Shown piece by piece: positions 8,258 to 18,941 of a DNA stretch of 64,000 bases. The position numbers and the translations under genes are program-made. Position 1 is the stretch's first letter. Each line of letters starts with the position of its first letter. The notes under the pieces were generated by a model. That model worked only from the letters and a program-made list of their open reading frames with translations, did not search any database and was not told the DNA's origin. This DNA comes from Intrasporangiaceae bacterium (GTDB lineage Bacteria > Actinomycetota > Actinomycetes > Actinomycetales > Dermatophilaceae): the NCBI GenBank assembly GCA_021324575.1, contig JAJPIW010000077.1:1-64000 (forward strand), written 5' to 3'.

Positions 8258-9060
8258 TGCGCGCCGGATGCCAGCTCGCGAGACCGGGCTGCCGCCGCCT
8301 CCATCGCCGTGATGAACGCCGCCCGCACCTTGTGGTCGTCCAGCTCGCGGAGCGCGGCCGCGGTGGTTCCGCCGGGAGAGGTGACCTGCTCGCGCAGGAT
8401 CGAGGGGTGCTGGCCGGTCTCCTTGATCATGGTCGCGGCGCCGTAGAGGGTCTGGACGACGAGCTCGGTGGCCGTCGTGCGCGGCATACCGAGGACGACC
8501 CCGGCCTCGATCATCGCCTCGACGACGTAGAAGATGTAGGCGGGGCCACTGCCGGAGATCGCCGTGACCGCGTCCATCAGCTTCTCGGGGACCTGGGTGA
8601 CCTTGCCGCACGAGGCGAGCAGGCCCGAGGCGATGGCGAGGTGGTCGTCGGTGCAGTGCTTGCCCGGAGACAGGGCTGCCATCCCCTCGTCGACGAGGGC
8701 CGGCGTGTTGGGCATGACCCGGACGACGCTCGAGCCCTCGGGCAGCCGTGACTCGAGGAAGTCGGTGGTGATGCCGGCCGCGAGGGACACGACGACGTTG
8801 CCGGGCCGGACCCGGTCGGCGATCTCGTCGAGCAGGCTGCCCATGTCCTGCGGCTTGACGACCAGGACGATCGTGTCGGCCCGCTCCGCGGCGTCGGTGT
8901 TGCCGAGGACGGTGATGCCGTACTTCTCGGTCAGCTCCGCGGCCCGGTCGGCACGCCGCTCGGTGACGACGAGGTCCGCGACCGGGTGACCCGACCGCAG
9001 CAGGCCGGACAGGAGGGTCTCGCCCATGACACCGGCACCGAAGATCGCGACTGTTCCCAT
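8254..9060 (-). CDS. proC: pyrroline-5-carboxylate reductase
   Basis: Catalyses the last step of proline synthesis, NAD(P)H-dependent reduction of 1-pyrroline-5-carboxylate. The 268-aa protein starts with the Rossmann motif MGTVAIFGAGVMGETLLSGL and contains the dimerisation-domain signature VTAISGSGPAYIFYVVEAM and ...SPGGTTAAALRELDD. It overlaps the GNAT gene downstream by 4 bases. The octamer GTATGCCG lies about 10 bases upstream of the ATG; read on the minus strand it gives GGCATACGAT, which could serve as a -10 element (TACGAT). Proline dehydrogenase, the opposing catabolic enzyme, is 0.7 kb away behind a MarR regulator. Confidence 0.96.
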   Translation of the reverse strand: MGTVAIFGAGVMGETLLSGLLRSGHPVADLVVTERRADRAAELTEKYGITVLGNTDAAERADTIVLVVKPQDMGSLLDEIADRVRPGNVVVSLAAGITTDFLESRLPEGSSVVRVMPNTPALVDEGMAALSPGKHCTDDHLAIASGLLASCGKVTQVPEKLMDAVTAISGSGPAYIFYVVEAMIEAGVVLGMPRTTATELVVQTLYGAATMIKETGQHPSILREQVTSPGGTTAAALRELDDHKVRAAFITAMEAAAARSRELASGAQ

Positions 9061-9132
9061 GGCGCGATCGTATGCCGTGCGCTCACCGCCCGCTCGGGGG
9101 TTTCGCGCCCGCCGGCTGCGCCCCGACCGAGT

Positions 9133-9190
9133 CGAGTGATCACGACACGCGGCACGTCCTTGGTGAAGGCCCGCGTGTCGTGATCACTCG
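9133..9190 (-). terminator. long inverted repeat at the end of the MarR gene
   Basis: The arms 9133-9152 and 9171-9190 are perfect 20-bp complements (CGAGTGATCACGACACGCGG and its reverse complement) around an 18-base loop. The stop codon of the MarR gene (9184-9186) lies inside one arm. It is probably an intrinsic terminator without a T-tract. Confidence 0.7.
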
Positions 9191-9666
9191 TCGACGTGCG
9201 ACTCGTCGCCGAGCTCGACGAGGGCGCCGAGGGCGGCCCGCATCGTCGCGACCGCCTCGGGGCCGACCCGCTCGACGAGCGCCGCATCGACGCCCGCGAT
9301 CGCGTCCCTCGTCTCGACGGCGGCGGCCCGACCTCGGTCGGTGAGGGTCACGGTGATCCGGCGCCGGTCGTCGGGGTCAGGAGTGCGCTCGAGGTAGCCG
9401 CGCATCACCAGGGTGTCGACGAGCTGGCTCGCAGCCTGCTTGGTGACGTGCAGGCCCGCGACGGCGTCGGCCAGGGTGCTGCCCTGGTTGGCGACGGCAC
9501 CCAGGACGAACGGTCCGCGTCGCGGAAGGTCCTCGAGGCCGGCGTCGCCGAGGGCTCGGCGGACGGCCGCGATGTAGGTGTTGCGCGCCGCCTGGAGCAG
9601 CGGGCTCATGACGAGGCTCTGGTGCCAGGCATCGGGATCGAGGTTCGGGGCAGGGAGGTCGGCCAT
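9184..9666 (-). CDS. MarR-family transcriptional regulator
   Basis: A 160-aa winged-helix regulator. The DNA-binding core is ...VAGLHVTKQAASQLVDTLVMRGYLERTPDPDDRRRITVTLTDRG (about residues 68-112), with the DxRxR wing typical of MarR proteins. An N-terminal helix and a C-terminal helix form the dimer interface. Immediately upstream of the start is a perfect palindrome (9690-9718), very likely its own operator. Proline dehydrogenase ends at 9728 in the same direction, so the palindrome lies in the 61-base gap between the two genes. The gene is probably autoregulated; the ligand is unknown. Confidence 0.9.
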   Translation of the reverse strand: MADLPAPNLDPDAWHQSLVMSPLLQAARNTYIAAVRRALGDAGLEDLPRRGPFVLGAVANQGSTLADAVAGLHVTKQAASQLVDTLVMRGYLERTPDPDDRRRITVTLTDRGRAAAVETRDAIAGVDAALVERVGPEAVATMRAALGALVELGDESHVDE

Positions 9667-9689
9667 CCGTCGACCATCTGATCATGTTC

Positions 9690-9718
9690 GTTGACTGTCA
9701 ACTACCTTGACAGTCAAC
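9690..9718. promoter_or_regulatory. palindromic operator upstream of the MarR gene
   Basis: GTTGACTGTCAA and TTGACAGTCAAC form a perfect 12-bp inverted repeat separated by 5 bases. The sequence is conspicuously AT-rich for this genome. It sits about 24 bases upstream of the MarR start codon and just after the proline dehydrogenase stop, the expected place for an autoregulatory MarR operator. The TTGACA-like and TTGACT elements in the arms could double as a -35 box. Confidence 0.75.
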
Positions 9719-9727
9719 CGGTGACTC

Positions 9728-10678
9728 TCAGTTCTTGCCGGCCAACCCGCGCAGGAAGAAGACGGTGTTGGCCGGCTTCTCGGCCATCCGTCGCATGAGG
9801 TAGCCGTACCACTCGTCGCCGAACGGCAGGTAGACCCGCATCTGGTCGCCCCGGTCGGCGATCCGGCGCTGCTCGTTGGGCCGGATGCCGAGGAGCATCT
9901 GGTACTCGAAGGAGTCGGGGCTGCGCCCGTGGTGCGCGGCCAGCGCCCGAGCGATGTCGAGCAGCCGCGGGTCATGGCTGGCGATCATCGGGTAGCCCTT
10001 GCCGGCGAGCAGGACCTTCAGACAGCGGACGTATGCCGTGTCGACGTCCTCCTTGGCCTGGTAGGCGACCGACTCCGGCTCCTTGTAGGCGCCCTTGCAC
10101 AGACGGACCCGGCTCCCGGCATACGCGAGGTCCCGGCAGTCGGCCTCGGTGCGGTGGAGGTAGGCCTGGAGGACCGCCCCGGTCGAGGGGAAGTCCTTGC
10201 GCAGCTCGGCGAGGATCCCGAGGGTCGAGTCGGTCGTCGTGTGGTCCTCCATGTCGAGGGTCACCGTCGTGCCGGCGGCTGCCGCGGCGACACAGATGTC
10301 TCGGGCGTGCTCCAGGGCGATCTTCTCGCCGTCGGTGGGCAGCTTCTGGCCGCAGGCGCTCAGCTTGACCGACACCTCGGCCTTGCCGCCCTCGGTGAAA
10401 CCCTTGTCCTGCAACGCGTTCAGCAGCTTGATGTAGGTGTCGCGGGTCGCGTCGGCCTGCGAGCGGTCGAGCGTGTCCTCGCCCAGATAGTCGATGGTGA
10501 CCATGCGCGCCGTCTCGCGCAGCTCGCCCGTCACCTCGACCGCGTCATCGACCGCGTCGCCGGCGACGAACCGCTTGACGACCGATCGGCTGACCGGCGC
10601 CTTCTCGACGGCGTGGCGAATGGTCCCGGAGTCGGCGAGCCACAGCAGGCCGTTGCGCAACAGGTCACTGGCATCCAT
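9728..10678 (-). CDS. proline dehydrogenase
   Basis: Oxidises proline to pyrroline-5-carboxylate with FAD, feeding electrons to the quinone pool. The 316-aa single-domain protein is of the PutB/PRODH type, a beta8-alpha8 barrel. Visible family blocks are KLSACGQKLP, TVTLDMEDHT, AYLHRTEADCRDL, the SRVRLCKGAYKEP block and FEYQMLLGIRPNEQRR (about 265-280), which contains the catalytic arginines. I chose the ATG at 10678 (MDASDLLRNGLLWLAD); an earlier in-frame ATG at 10708 adds 10 residues without similarity. The P5C dehydrogenase gene usually paired with it is not in the window. Confidence 0.93.
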   Translation of the reverse strand: MDASDLLRNGLLWLADSGTIRHAVEKAPVSRSVVKRFVAGDAVDDAVEVTGELRETARMVTIDYLGEDTLDRSQADATRDTYIKLLNALQDKGFTEGGKAEVSVKLSACGQKLPTDGEKIALEHARDICVAAAAAGTTVTLDMEDHTTTDSTLGILAELRKDFPSTGAVLQAYLHRTEADCRDLAYAGSRVRLCKGAYKEPESVAYQAKEDVDTAYVRCLKVLLAGKGYPMIASHDPRLLDIARALAAHHGRSPDSFEYQMLLGIRPNEQRRIADRGDQMRVYLPFGDEWYGYLMRRMAEKPANTVFFLRGLAGKN

Positions 10679-10758
10679 GGACCGCAGGGTATCGCCGGGA
10701 CCGGGCATCTGCCTCTGATGGGTGAAAGATCCACGGGACAGGCCGGCAGCCGCGCTCA

Positions 10759-10802
10759 GTGGAGGTGATCGGACGCGCCCAGGCGCGTCGGTCCACCTCC
10801 AC
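10759..10802 (-). terminator. hairpin after the ABC-2 permease gene
   Basis: An imperfect GC-rich inverted repeat (GTGGAGGTGATCGGACGCGCC facing GGCGCGTCGGTCCACCTCCAC) lies about 24 bases beyond the stop of the permease gene on the minus strand. It is probably the terminator of the TetR/ABC operon. Confidence 0.6.
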
Positions 10803-10825
10803 CCGATGGCCGCGCACCGGTCCGG

Positions 10826-11563
10826 TCAGGGCGTGCGGCGACGCAGGGTGAGCGATCCCAGGACCAGGGCCAGCGCGATCCACCCGACGATGACGACGAG
10901 GTCCTTCCCGACGTCCCCGAGCGCATCGGAGGTCGCGGTGATGGTCTTCATCGCGTCCACGGCATACGAGAGGGGAAGGGCGTCCGAGACCCAGCGGAGG
11001 ACATCGGGCAGTGCGTCGCGGGCGACGAGCAGGCCGCAGAGGAGGAACTGGGGCAGGACGAACGCAGGCATGAACTGGACGGCCTGGAACTCGGTCCGCG
11101 CGAAGCCCGAGGCGAGGAGCCCCAGCGCGGTCCCGAGGACGGCGTCGGCCACCGCGACGACGACGAGCAGCCAGATCGGCCCGGCTACGTCGAGTCCGCA
11201 GACCCAGACGGCGAAACCCGTTGCGACGAGGGCCTGCACGACGGCCATGAAGCCGAACGCCAACGCATAGCCGGCCATGAAGTCGCCCTTGCCGATGCGC
11301 GTCGTGAGCAGCCGCTCCAACGTGCCGGACGTGCGCTCACGCAACGTCGCGACCGAGGTCACGATGAACATGACGACGAACGGGAAGACGCCGAGCAGAG
11401 CCGGGCCGATGTGGTCGAAGACGAACGGGGTGGCGTTGAAGATCCACGCGAGCAGGCCGATGAGCACGCACGGCACGACGATCATGAGCGCCACGGTCCG
11501 GTGGTCGCCGCGGATCTGGCGCAGCACCCGGCCGGCGGTGAGGAGGGTCAGGCGGAGGTTCAT
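10826..11563 (-). CDS. ABC-2 type transporter permease
   Basis: The 245-aa integral membrane protein has about six hydrophobic segments. It begins MNLRLTLLTAGRVLRQIRGD and includes RERTSGTLERLLTTRI, the usual ABC-2 cytoplasmic signature. It overlaps the ATPase gene by 4 bases (ATG at 11563; ATPase stop at 11560-11562), giving a two-component exporter. The frame is open further upstream, but that part shows no membrane-protein character. The upstream tetR indicates inducible efflux, probably of a drug or lipophilic compound. The substrate cannot be read from the sequence. Confidence 0.88.
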   Translation of the reverse strand: MNLRLTLLTAGRVLRQIRGDHRTVALMIVVPCVLIGLLAWIFNATPFVFDHIGPALLGVFPFVVMFIVTSVATLRERTSGTLERLLTTRIGKGDFMAGYALAFGFMAVVQALVATGFAVWVCGLDVAGPIWLLVVVAVADAVLGTALGLLASGFARTEFQAVQFMPAFVLPQFLLCGLLVARDALPDVLRWVSDALPLSYAVDAMKTITATSDALGDVGKDLVVIVGWIALALVLGSLTLRRRTP

Positions 11564-12321
11564 GCCGCACTCCCCCCTGCGCCACCGGACCGTGCCGCCG
11601 TCGATGCCGCCCGGTCGATGAGCGCGAGGAACGCGGCCTCGGCGTCCGGGGCGCCGGTCTCGGCGAGCAGCTGCGCAGGCGTGGTGTCGGCGAGGAACTC
11701 GCCCTCGCGCATGAGGAGCAGCCGGTCGCAGCGGGTGGCCTCGTCCATGACGTGGCTCGACACGAGCAGCGAGGTCCCGGCGGCCGCGAGCCGGCCGAAG
11801 AGGTTCCACAGGTCGCGGCGCAGCACCGGGTCGAGCCCGACGGTCGGTTCGTCGAGGACGAGGAGGTCCGGCCGCCCGACGAGCGCGCACGCGAGCGAGG
11901 CCCGCGAGTGCTGCCCGCCGGAGAGGTTCTCCACTCGGGCGGTCGCGTGCGAGGGGAGGTCGACCAGCGCGATCGCCTCCTGCACGGCCGCCTCGTCCAC
12001 CCCGGCGATCCGGCCGAAGTAGCGGACGTTGTCGGCGACCGTCAGGTCGGCGTACACGCTGGGGCTCTGGGTCACGTACCCGACGCGGTGGCGCAGCCCC
12101 TGCGACCCTGCCGGCTCACCGAGAACGGTCACGGTCCCCGACTCGACGACCTGCACGCCCACGACGGCACGGATGAACGTCGACTTCCCGCCACCGCTGG
12201 GGCCGAGCAGGCCGACGACCTGGCCGGTGGGGATCCGGACCGACAGGTCCGGGATGACGAGCCGGCCGCCACGGGTGACGCGCAGGTGGTCGACCTCCAC
12301 GGCATACGAGTTATTCACCAT
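11560..12321 (-). CDS. ABC-2 type transporter ATP-binding protein
   Basis: A 253-aa nucleotide-binding subunit. Walker A is GPSGGGKST (about residues 40-48), the signature is LSGGQHSRASLA, and Walker B is LLVLDEPTVGLDP, followed by the H-loop VSSHVMDEA. It pairs with the overlapping permease gene. The ATG at 12321 has no Shine-Dalgarno sequence. TATATT lies about 7-12 bases upstream on the coding strand, so the mRNA may be leaderless. An imperfect palindrome overlaps this promoter, and tetR is the next gene upstream. Confidence 0.92.
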   Translation of the reverse strand: MVNNSYAVEVDHLRVTRGGRLVIPDLSVRIPTGQVVGLLGPSGGGKSTFIRAVVGVQVVESGTVTVLGEPAGSQGLRHRVGYVTQSPSVYADLTVADNVRYFGRIAGVDEAAVQEAIALVDLPSHATARVENLSGGQHSRASLACALVGRPDLLVLDEPTVGLDPVLRRDLWNLFGRLAAAGTSLLVSSHVMDEATRCDRLLLMREGEFLADTTPAQLLAETGAPDAEAAFLALIDRAASTAARSGGAGGSAA

Positions 12322-12335
12322 GTGATGAAATATAC
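12315..12335 (-). promoter_or_regulatory. putative promoter and TetR operator before the ABC genes
   Basis: On the coding strand GTATATTTCATCACATGGTGAA contains a TATATT -10-like box and an imperfect palindrome (TTCATCACATGGTGAA, 6 of 8 base pairs matched) that covers the start codon. It is the AT-richest sequence of the neighbourhood and lies between tetR and the ABC genes. Assignment as the TetR binding site is inference from position and symmetry. Confidence 0.45.
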
Positions 12336-12393
12336 GTCGAGAGCAGGGTACCGGCAAGAGCCTTCCGGAGAATCGGGCCGTATGCCGCAGGGC

Positions 12394-13002
12394 TCAGACC
12401 GCGGGCCCGGCGAGGTAACGCTGGAGGGTGGGAGCCAGGTGGGCCACGAGCTCCTCCGGGGTCGCGTCGACCATCGCCGGGAGCTCGATGACGTAGCGGA
12501 GCATGCCGACGCCCACCATCTGGGCGGCCGCCAGCGATGCCCTGACGTCGATCTCCTCCGCCGCGAGCTCCTTGTGCCGCAACGAGATCTGCCGGATCAG
12601 GTTGGAGAAGATCGCGCCGACGACGAACTCGCGCAGCATCCGGGCGGCGTCGTCGTGCGACACGGCCGAGCGGATGAGGACCTGGAAACGCGCTCGGCCC
12701 TCGGGCGCATCCCAGACGGCGAGGAAGGTTCGGGCCATCCGCTCCCCCACCTCCGCCACCGGCCCCTCGGCGACCGACCGGATCAGGGCATCGGGGTTGG
12801 CGGGAACCTGGAGCACCTCGGCGAAGAGGCCCGGCTTGCCGTCGAAGTAGTGGTGGAGCAGGGCCGGGTCGACGCCGGCCCGCCGGGCGACACCGCGCAA
12901 TGACGTTGCGTCATAACCGGATTCGGCGAACTCGGCCCGGGCCGCCTCAACAATGGCACCCCGGGTGTCGGCGCTGGCCGGTCGGCGCCCGCGCGGGCTC
13001 AC
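12394..13002 (-). CDS. TetR-family transcriptional regulator
   Basis: A 202-aa regulator. The N-terminal HTH is [48 protein letters not shown] (about residues 17-64), a textbook TetR domain. The C-terminal ligand domain resembles the TetR_C_17-like group in actinobacterial efflux regulators. The GTG at 13002 overlaps the stop of the TIM-barrel gene (GTGA). The gene sits directly upstream of the ABC-2 exporter, which it probably represses. The octamer GTATGCCG lies in the 72-base gap between the two. Confidence 0.92.
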   Translation of the reverse strand: MSPRGRRPASADTRGAIVEAARAEFAESGYDATSLRGVARRAGVDPALLHHYFDGKPGLFAEVLQVPANPDALIRSVAEGPVAEVGERMARTFLAVWDAPEGRARFQVLIRSAVSHDDAARMLREFVVGAIFSNLIRQISLRHKELAAEEIDVRASLAAAQMVGVGMLRYVIELPAMVDATPEELVAHLAPTLQRYLAGPAV

Positions 13003-13904
13003 GGGGTCGCCCGACGTCGCCGCGAGCGCACCGAGGAGTGGGCCGGCTGGTCGAGCGGCGCATCGTCGGTCGTCCGCGCCTCGAGGTGGAGCCGGGCAAA
13101 GCTCAGCGCCTCGGCGAGGGCCGACTCACGCTGCTCCGCGTCGAGCTTGCGGGTGCCCACCTCGACGACGACGATGCCCGGGAACCCCTGTGCGGCAATG
13201 GTTTCCAACACCTCAGCACACGGCTGACCTCCGTGCCCGGGGACGAGGTGCTCGTCCTTGATCGAGCCCGAGCCGTCGGCGAGGTGCAGGTGCCGGAGCC
13301 TGGGGCCGAGATCGCGGACCATGCCCATGGCATCGGACCCAGCGGTCGCCGTGTGCGAGAGGTCGAGGGTGACGTGGTCGTAGGGCTGCGGGACCGGGTC
13401 CCAGTGCGGCAGGTAGGCCTCGATCTCGCGGTTGCGGGCGCGCCAGGGGTACATGTTCTCGACGGCGAGCGTGATGCCCGAGTCGGCCTCCCGCATCGCG
13501 ACGCCATCGGCGAAACCCGCGGCATACTCCCGCTGCCAGCGGAACGGCGGATGCAGCACCACCGTGGAGGCGCCCACCTCCCGGGCGACGTCGATCGAGC
13601 GGTCGATCTTGTCCCAGGGGTCGGTGCCCCAGACCCGCTGGGTCAGCAGGAGCGTCGGTGCATGGATCGAGGTGATCGGTATGCCGTGGTGCTCGGCGAG
13701 CCGGGCCAGCGCGCCGGCCTCCTGGGTCACCGGGTCGGTCCACACCATGACCTCGACGCCGTCGTAGCCGAGGCGGGCGGCGATGTCGAAGGCCGCCGCA
13801 CAGGACTCGGGGTAGACCGACGCGGTCGACAACGCCACCGGAACGGTGGTCGGGGCGGGGCTGTCGGCGGCCGCTGGAGCGCGCCGCCTGCCTACCCTGA
13901 CCAT
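12999..13904 (-). CDS. sugar phosphate isomerase/epimerase-family TIM-barrel protein
   Basis: The 301-aa protein belongs to the AP-endonuclease-2/xylose-isomerase-like TIM-barrel family. Metal-binding style motifs are visible: [59 protein letters not shown] and IVVVEVG. The start is taken at the ATG at 13904 ([10 protein letters not shown]). It overlaps tetR by 4 bases at its 3' end. The neighbourhood (Ppx, this protein, ProC, HTH) matches the Rv0496-Rv0500A block I recall from M. tuberculosis, where the homologue has no firm function. The substrate is unknown. Confidence 0.85.
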   Translation of the reverse strand: MVRVGRRRAPAAADSPAPTTVPVALSTASVYPESCAAAFDIAARLGYDGVEVMVWTDPVTQEAGALARLAEHHGIPITSIHAPTLLLTQRVWGTDPWDKIDRSIDVAREVGASTVVLHPPFRWQREYAAGFADGVAMREADSGITLAVENMYPWRARNREIEAYLPHWDPVPQPYDHVTLDLSHTATAGSDAMGMVRDLGPRLRHLHLADGSGSIKDEHLVPGHGGQPCAEVLETIAAQGFPGIVVVEVGTRKLDAEQRESALAEALSFARLHLEARTTDDAPLDQPAHSSVRSRRRRATP

Positions 13905-13981
13905 GCCGTCCAGACTAACGAGCCCTGCCCTCGGTCCCGGTCGGGACGTCATCAGCCGAAGTCGGACTAGGGTCCTTCACC

Positions 13982-14713
13982 ATGAAGCTGCGCGAGGAGC
14001 AGGTGCGGATCCCCGCGCCGGACTGTGAGATCCGTTCGACCCTGATCCGGCCGGTCGGCGACGGACGGTGGCCGGCCGTGCTCTTCTACAGCGACATCTT
14101 CCAGCTCACCGAGTCCACCCTCCGCACCGCGCGTCGACTCGCCTCGCGGGGCTTCGCCGTGTGGGTGCCGGAGATCTACCCCCGCGTGCTGGCCGGGGTG
14201 GCGCTGGAGTTCGACGACGAGGGGAAGGCGGCCGGTCTGGCCGGAGCGGCGGCAACCACGACCGCCCAGTTCGACTCCGACCGGATCGCAGTCCTGGACC
14301 ACCTGGCCGGTCGTCCCGACGTGGGCGAGCTGTACTGCGTCGGCTTCTGCATCGGCGGTCACCTCGCCTTCCGCGCCGCCCTGGACGAGCGAGTCGCCGC
14401 GACCGTGTGCTTCTACGCCACCGGCCTGCAGGACGGGAAGCTCGGCGCCGACGCTGACAGCGGCACCCTGGAGAGAGCCGCAGACGTCGCCGGCCGGATG
14501 ATGATGGTCTTCGGCTCGGCAGACCCGCACGTCCCCGCAGCGGCGCGGCTGCAGATCATCTCGGCCCTGTATGCCGCCGGGTCGGAGGACCTGGAGCTGC
14601 ACATCTATGCCGGTGGCGAGCACGCGTTCATGCGCGATGTCGGCGCCCGGCACGACCCGGCACTCACCGACGCGGCGCTGGACGAGGCGGTGTCCTTCCT
14701 CACCGGGCGCTGA
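13982..14713 (+). CDS. dienelactone hydrolase-family protein
   Basis: A 243-aa alpha/beta hydrolase. The nucleophile is the Cys of GFCIGGH (about residue 122), as in true dienelactone hydrolases, with Asp in FGSADPHVP and His in GGEHAFMRD completing the triad. The family cleaves enol-lactones in chlorocatechol breakdown, but many chromosomal members have unknown substrates. The ATG at 13982 is divergent from the TIM-barrel gene. It converges on the Ppx/GppA gene with only 4 bases between the stops, so no separate terminator fits. Confidence 0.9.
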   Translation: MKLREEQVRIPAPDCEIRSTLIRPVGDGRWPAVLFYSDIFQLTESTLRTARRLASRGFAVWVPEIYPRVLAGVALEFDDEGKAAGLAGAAATTTAQFDSDRIAVLDHLAGRPDVGELYCVGFCIGGHLAFRAALDERVAATVCFYATGLQDGKLGADADSGTLERAADVAGRMMMVFGSADPHVPAAARLQIISALYAAGSEDLELHIYAGGEHAFMRDVGARHDPALTDAALDEAVSFLTGR

Positions 14714-14717
14714 CCGG

Positions 14718-15644
14718 TCAGGTCAAACCGTCCAGGCGGCGCAGGATGAGGCCCTCACGCAGGGCCCACGGGCACACTTCGAGGACCTCGATGCCGAGCA
14801 GGTCCATGACCGCCTCGATGACGATCGCACCGCCGAGCAGCTGACCGGCCCGGGAGGCGGACACTCCCGGGAGGGACGCCCGCGCGGCGACGGACTTCTT
14901 CCCCAGCCGCTGGACGATGTCGGCGAGGTCGTCGCGGCGCAGGAGGCGCACGGCATACGGGCCCTCGGCGCTCGGCGCCGCCCCGGCGAGCCGAGCGAGG
15001 GACCGGATCGTCTTGGAGGTACCGACGATGTGGTCCGGGGTGCCCGCCTTGGCAAGGGGCCGCACCGAGGACGCGATGTCGGCACGCGCCCGTCGACGGG
15101 CCTCGCGGATGTCACTGGCCTTGGGCGGGTCACCGGGCAGGTACATCCGGGTCACGCGACCGGCTCCGAGCGGCAGCGACAGAGCAACGTCGGGCTCCTC
15201 GTCCATCCCCTGGGCCAGCTCGAGCGAGCCGCCGCCGATGTCCACGACCAGGAGGGTGCCGGCCGACCAGCCGTACCAGCGACGGGTTGCCAGGAAGGTC
15301 GCGCGGGCCTCCTCCTCCCCGGACAGGACCGTGAGGGAGACCCCCGTCGCCTCCCGGACCCGGGCGAGGACTGCGTCGCCGTTGGGGGCCTCGCGGATCG
15401 CACTGGTGACAAAGGCCATCAGGTCCTCGACGCCCTGGTCCTCGGCGATCTCGAGGCACTCCCCGACGAACCGCTGGAGCTGACGTGCGCCCTCGTCGGC
15501 GATCGCCCCGTCGTCCCCGACATGTTCGGAGAGGCGCAGCAGGCGCTTGTGGGAGCTCGCTGGCAGGGGCCGGGCCCCCGGGTGGGCATCAACCACCAGC
15601 AGGTGGACCGTGTTGGAACCAACATCGATGACTCCGAGGCGCAT
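14718..15644 (-). CDS. exopolyphosphatase / guanosine pentaphosphatase family protein
   Basis: A 308-aa ASKHA-fold phosphatase of the Ppx/GppA family. Motifs are [16 protein letters not shown] (phosphate 1), [30 protein letters not shown] (phosphate 2) and [31 protein letters not shown]. It hydrolyses terminal phosphates of polyphosphate or pppGpp; short actinobacterial versions like this lack the C-terminal HD domain. The ATG at 15644 is preferred; an in-frame GTG at 15650 adds only two residues. It is divergent from the Cys-rich protein gene with about 25 bases between the starts. Confidence 0.93.
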   Translation of the reverse strand: MRLGVIDVGSNTVHLLVVDAHPGARPLPASSHKRLLRLSEHVGDDGAIADEGARQLQRFVGECLEIAEDQGVEDLMAFVTSAIREAPNGDAVLARVREATGVSLTVLSGEEEARATFLATRRWYGWSAGTLLVVDIGGGSLELAQGMDEEPDVALSLPLGAGRVTRMYLPGDPPKASDIREARRRARADIASSVRPLAKAGTPDHIVGTSKTIRSLARLAGAAPSAEGPYAVRLLRRDDLADIVQRLGKKSVAARASLPGVSASRAGQLLGGAIVIEAVMDLLGIEVLEVCPWALREGLILRRLDGLT

Positions 15645-15669
15645 GAGCACAACCTATTAGGGTTGGCGG

Positions 15670-16533
15670 GTGCCGACCCCCCCGCCCGCGAACTCTCCCG
15701 AGACGCCGCTCGACGCGCCGCGGATCTGGGTCGAGTTCACCGACCCGGCCGACGAGGGGCAGCGGTTCCGCTGCGACCTCACCTGGCTGACGTCGAGCTG
15801 GACGTGCATCTACGGCAGCGGCTGCCAGGGGATCTACGCCGACCGGCCCGACGACGGCTGCTGCACCCTCGGTGCGCACTTCACCGACCAGGACGACATC
15901 GACCGGGTCAAGAAGGCGGTCAAGGAGCTCGGCCCCGACGAGTGGCAGTACCACCCGGGCTCGACCAAGACCAAGGCCTGGACCGAGCCGGAGGACGACG
16001 CCACCAAGACCAAGGTCGTCGACGGCGCCTGCATCTTCCTCAACCGGCCCGGCTTCCCCGCCGGCGCGGGGTGCGCCCTGCACCAGCACGCCGTCCTCAC
16101 CGGGGTCGAGCCGCACACCCTCAAGCCCGACGTCTGCTGGCAGCTGCCCATCCGACGCACCTACCGGACGGTGGAGCTGCCCGACGAGACCAGCTACCTG
16201 GAGATCTCGGTCACCGAGTACGACCGCCGCGGCTGGGGGCCGGGCGGCCACGACCTGGACTGGTACTGCTCCTCCAACCCCGAGGCCCACGTCGGCCGCG
16301 AGCCGGTCTACCGGAGCAGCCGGGGCGAACTGGTCGAGCTGATGGGCCAGCCGGCATACGACGAGCTGGTGATCCGCTGTGAGGCCCACCTGGAGACGGT
16401 GCGGTCCGCCCGCCGGGCCGGCAAGCGCCAGCTGCTGCCGCTGCTGGTCCACCCGGCGACGCTGGCGGCCGGCGGGCCGGGTCGGCCCAGCGTCCGGCGC
16501 CAGCCGACCCGCAAGCCCACCATCACCGGCTGA
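15670..16533 (+). CDS. cysteine-rich conserved protein of unknown function
   Basis: The 287-aa soluble protein has many conserved-looking cysteines: [46 protein letters not shown] and WYCSS. The pattern suggests a metal- or Fe-S-binding fold similar in style to the YkgJ/UPF0153 zinc/iron-binding group, but I cannot assign the family with certainty. The start is GTG at 15670 with no Shine-Dalgarno sequence, so it may be leaderless. It is divergent from Ppx/GppA and converges on glmS. No signal peptide or membrane segment is visible. Confidence 0.75.
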   Translation: MPTPPPANSPETPLDAPRIWVEFTDPADEGQRFRCDLTWLTSSWTCIYGSGCQGIYADRPDDGCCTLGAHFTDQDDIDRVKKAVKELGPDEWQYHPGSTKTKAWTEPEDDATKTKVVDGACIFLNRPGFPAGAGCALHQHAVLTGVEPHTLKPDVCWQLPIRRTYRTVELPDETSYLEISVTEYDRRGWGPGGHDLDWYCSSNPEAHVGREPVYRSSRGELVELMGQPAYDELVIRCEAHLETVRSARRAGKRQLLPLLVHPATLAAGGPGRPSVRRQPTRKPTITG

Positions 16534-16549
16534 CCCCGGCCCACCTCAG

Positions 16550-16620
16550 CTTTCCCGCCCCATCCGGGAAAGTCGGCTTCGCAAGGGAACCCAACCCTGG
16601 CGAAGCTGGAGCTTCCCTTG
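16550..16620. terminator. bidirectional terminator region between the Cys-rich gene and glmS
   Basis: The first hairpin is CTTTCCCG/CGGGAAAG at 16550-16572. A second region has two overlapping options: CTTCGC with GCGAAG (about 16577-16605), or AAGGGAA with TTCCCTT (about 16583-16619). These could form alternatively or as a pseudoknot. The region separates two convergent genes and is probably the transcription end for both. Confidence 0.6.
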
Positions 16621-16634
16621 CCAAGCCCGACCGG

Positions 16635-18479
<1,845 letters not shown>

Positions 18480-18534
18480 GTGGTGGTCTCCTTCGTGGGG
18501 TGCTTCGGACGAGCTCGTATGCCGGGTGGCCGGG

Positions 18535-18795
18535 TCAGCCGTAGACGATCCGGCGCAGCTGGCGGGCGGTGAGGTCGGGCGCGGCGACGACGCGGCCGGC
18601 CAGTTCGGCGGCGAGCTGGTCGAAGATCTCCTCGTTGCGGCGCCCATGGGTCTGCAGGTGCGCGTGCCGGCGCCGGACGTAGTCCTCGACCGGCTCGCGG
18701 TGAAAGGCGACGACGTCGTCGATGACGCGCGCCGCGACGCCGGGCGACAGGCCGGTCGAGGCGACGATGCGTTCCACAAGATCCGGGTCGGGCAC
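18535..18795 (-). CDS. small conserved protein upstream of glmS
   Basis: An 86-aa mostly helical, charged protein, starting VPDPDLVERIVASTGLSPGV and ending HGRRNEEIFDQLAAELAGRVVAAPDLTARQLRRIVYG. I recognise the C-terminal style from small actinobacterial proteins but cannot name a function. The GTG at 18795 is the best start; the open frame extends further upstream across a palindromic regulatory region that is unlikely to be coding. It is probably co-transcribed with glmS, which starts 55 bases downstream. No membrane segment or metal motif is visible. Confidence 0.65.
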   Translation of the reverse strand: MPDPDLVERIVASTGLSPGVAARVIDDVVAFHREPVEDYVRRRHAHLQTHGRRNEEIFDQLAAELAGRVVAAPDLTARQLRRIVYG

Positions 18796-18832
18796 TCGTC
18801 CATGATGCGCGACCGGCCTGCGAAATCCAAAC

Positions 18833-18859
18833 ATCTGCCCGGAATCGGGCAGATATGCT
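18833..18859. promoter_or_regulatory. palindrome and -10 box between the small gene and radA
   Basis: ATCTGCCCG and CGGGCAGAT form a perfect 9-bp inverted repeat with a 4-base spacer at 18833-18854. It runs directly into TATGCT (18854-18859), a good actinobacterial -10 (TANNNT) for rightward transcription toward radA. The arrangement looks like an operator overlapping a promoter. It could also act on the small gene on the other strand, whose GTG is 38 bases away. Confidence 0.5.
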
Positions 18860-18883
18860 GGGTTACAGGGTGCGCTGGTCCAT

Positions 18884-18941
18884 CGAGTGGCCAGAACACG
18901 CCGTATGCCGGTCGGTTGAGGCGGCGCGTTCTGGCCACTCG
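18884..18941. repeat. long inverted repeat upstream of radA
   Basis: CGAGTGGCCAGAAC (18884-18897) and GTTCTGGCCACTCG (18928-18941) are perfect 14-bp arms, and the pairing can be extended inward. The 30-base loop holds one GTATGCCG octamer. Unlike similar repeats in this window it does not follow the end of a gene: it lies between two divergent genes, within the presumed leader of radA. It might be an attenuator or a protein site. Confidence 0.6.
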
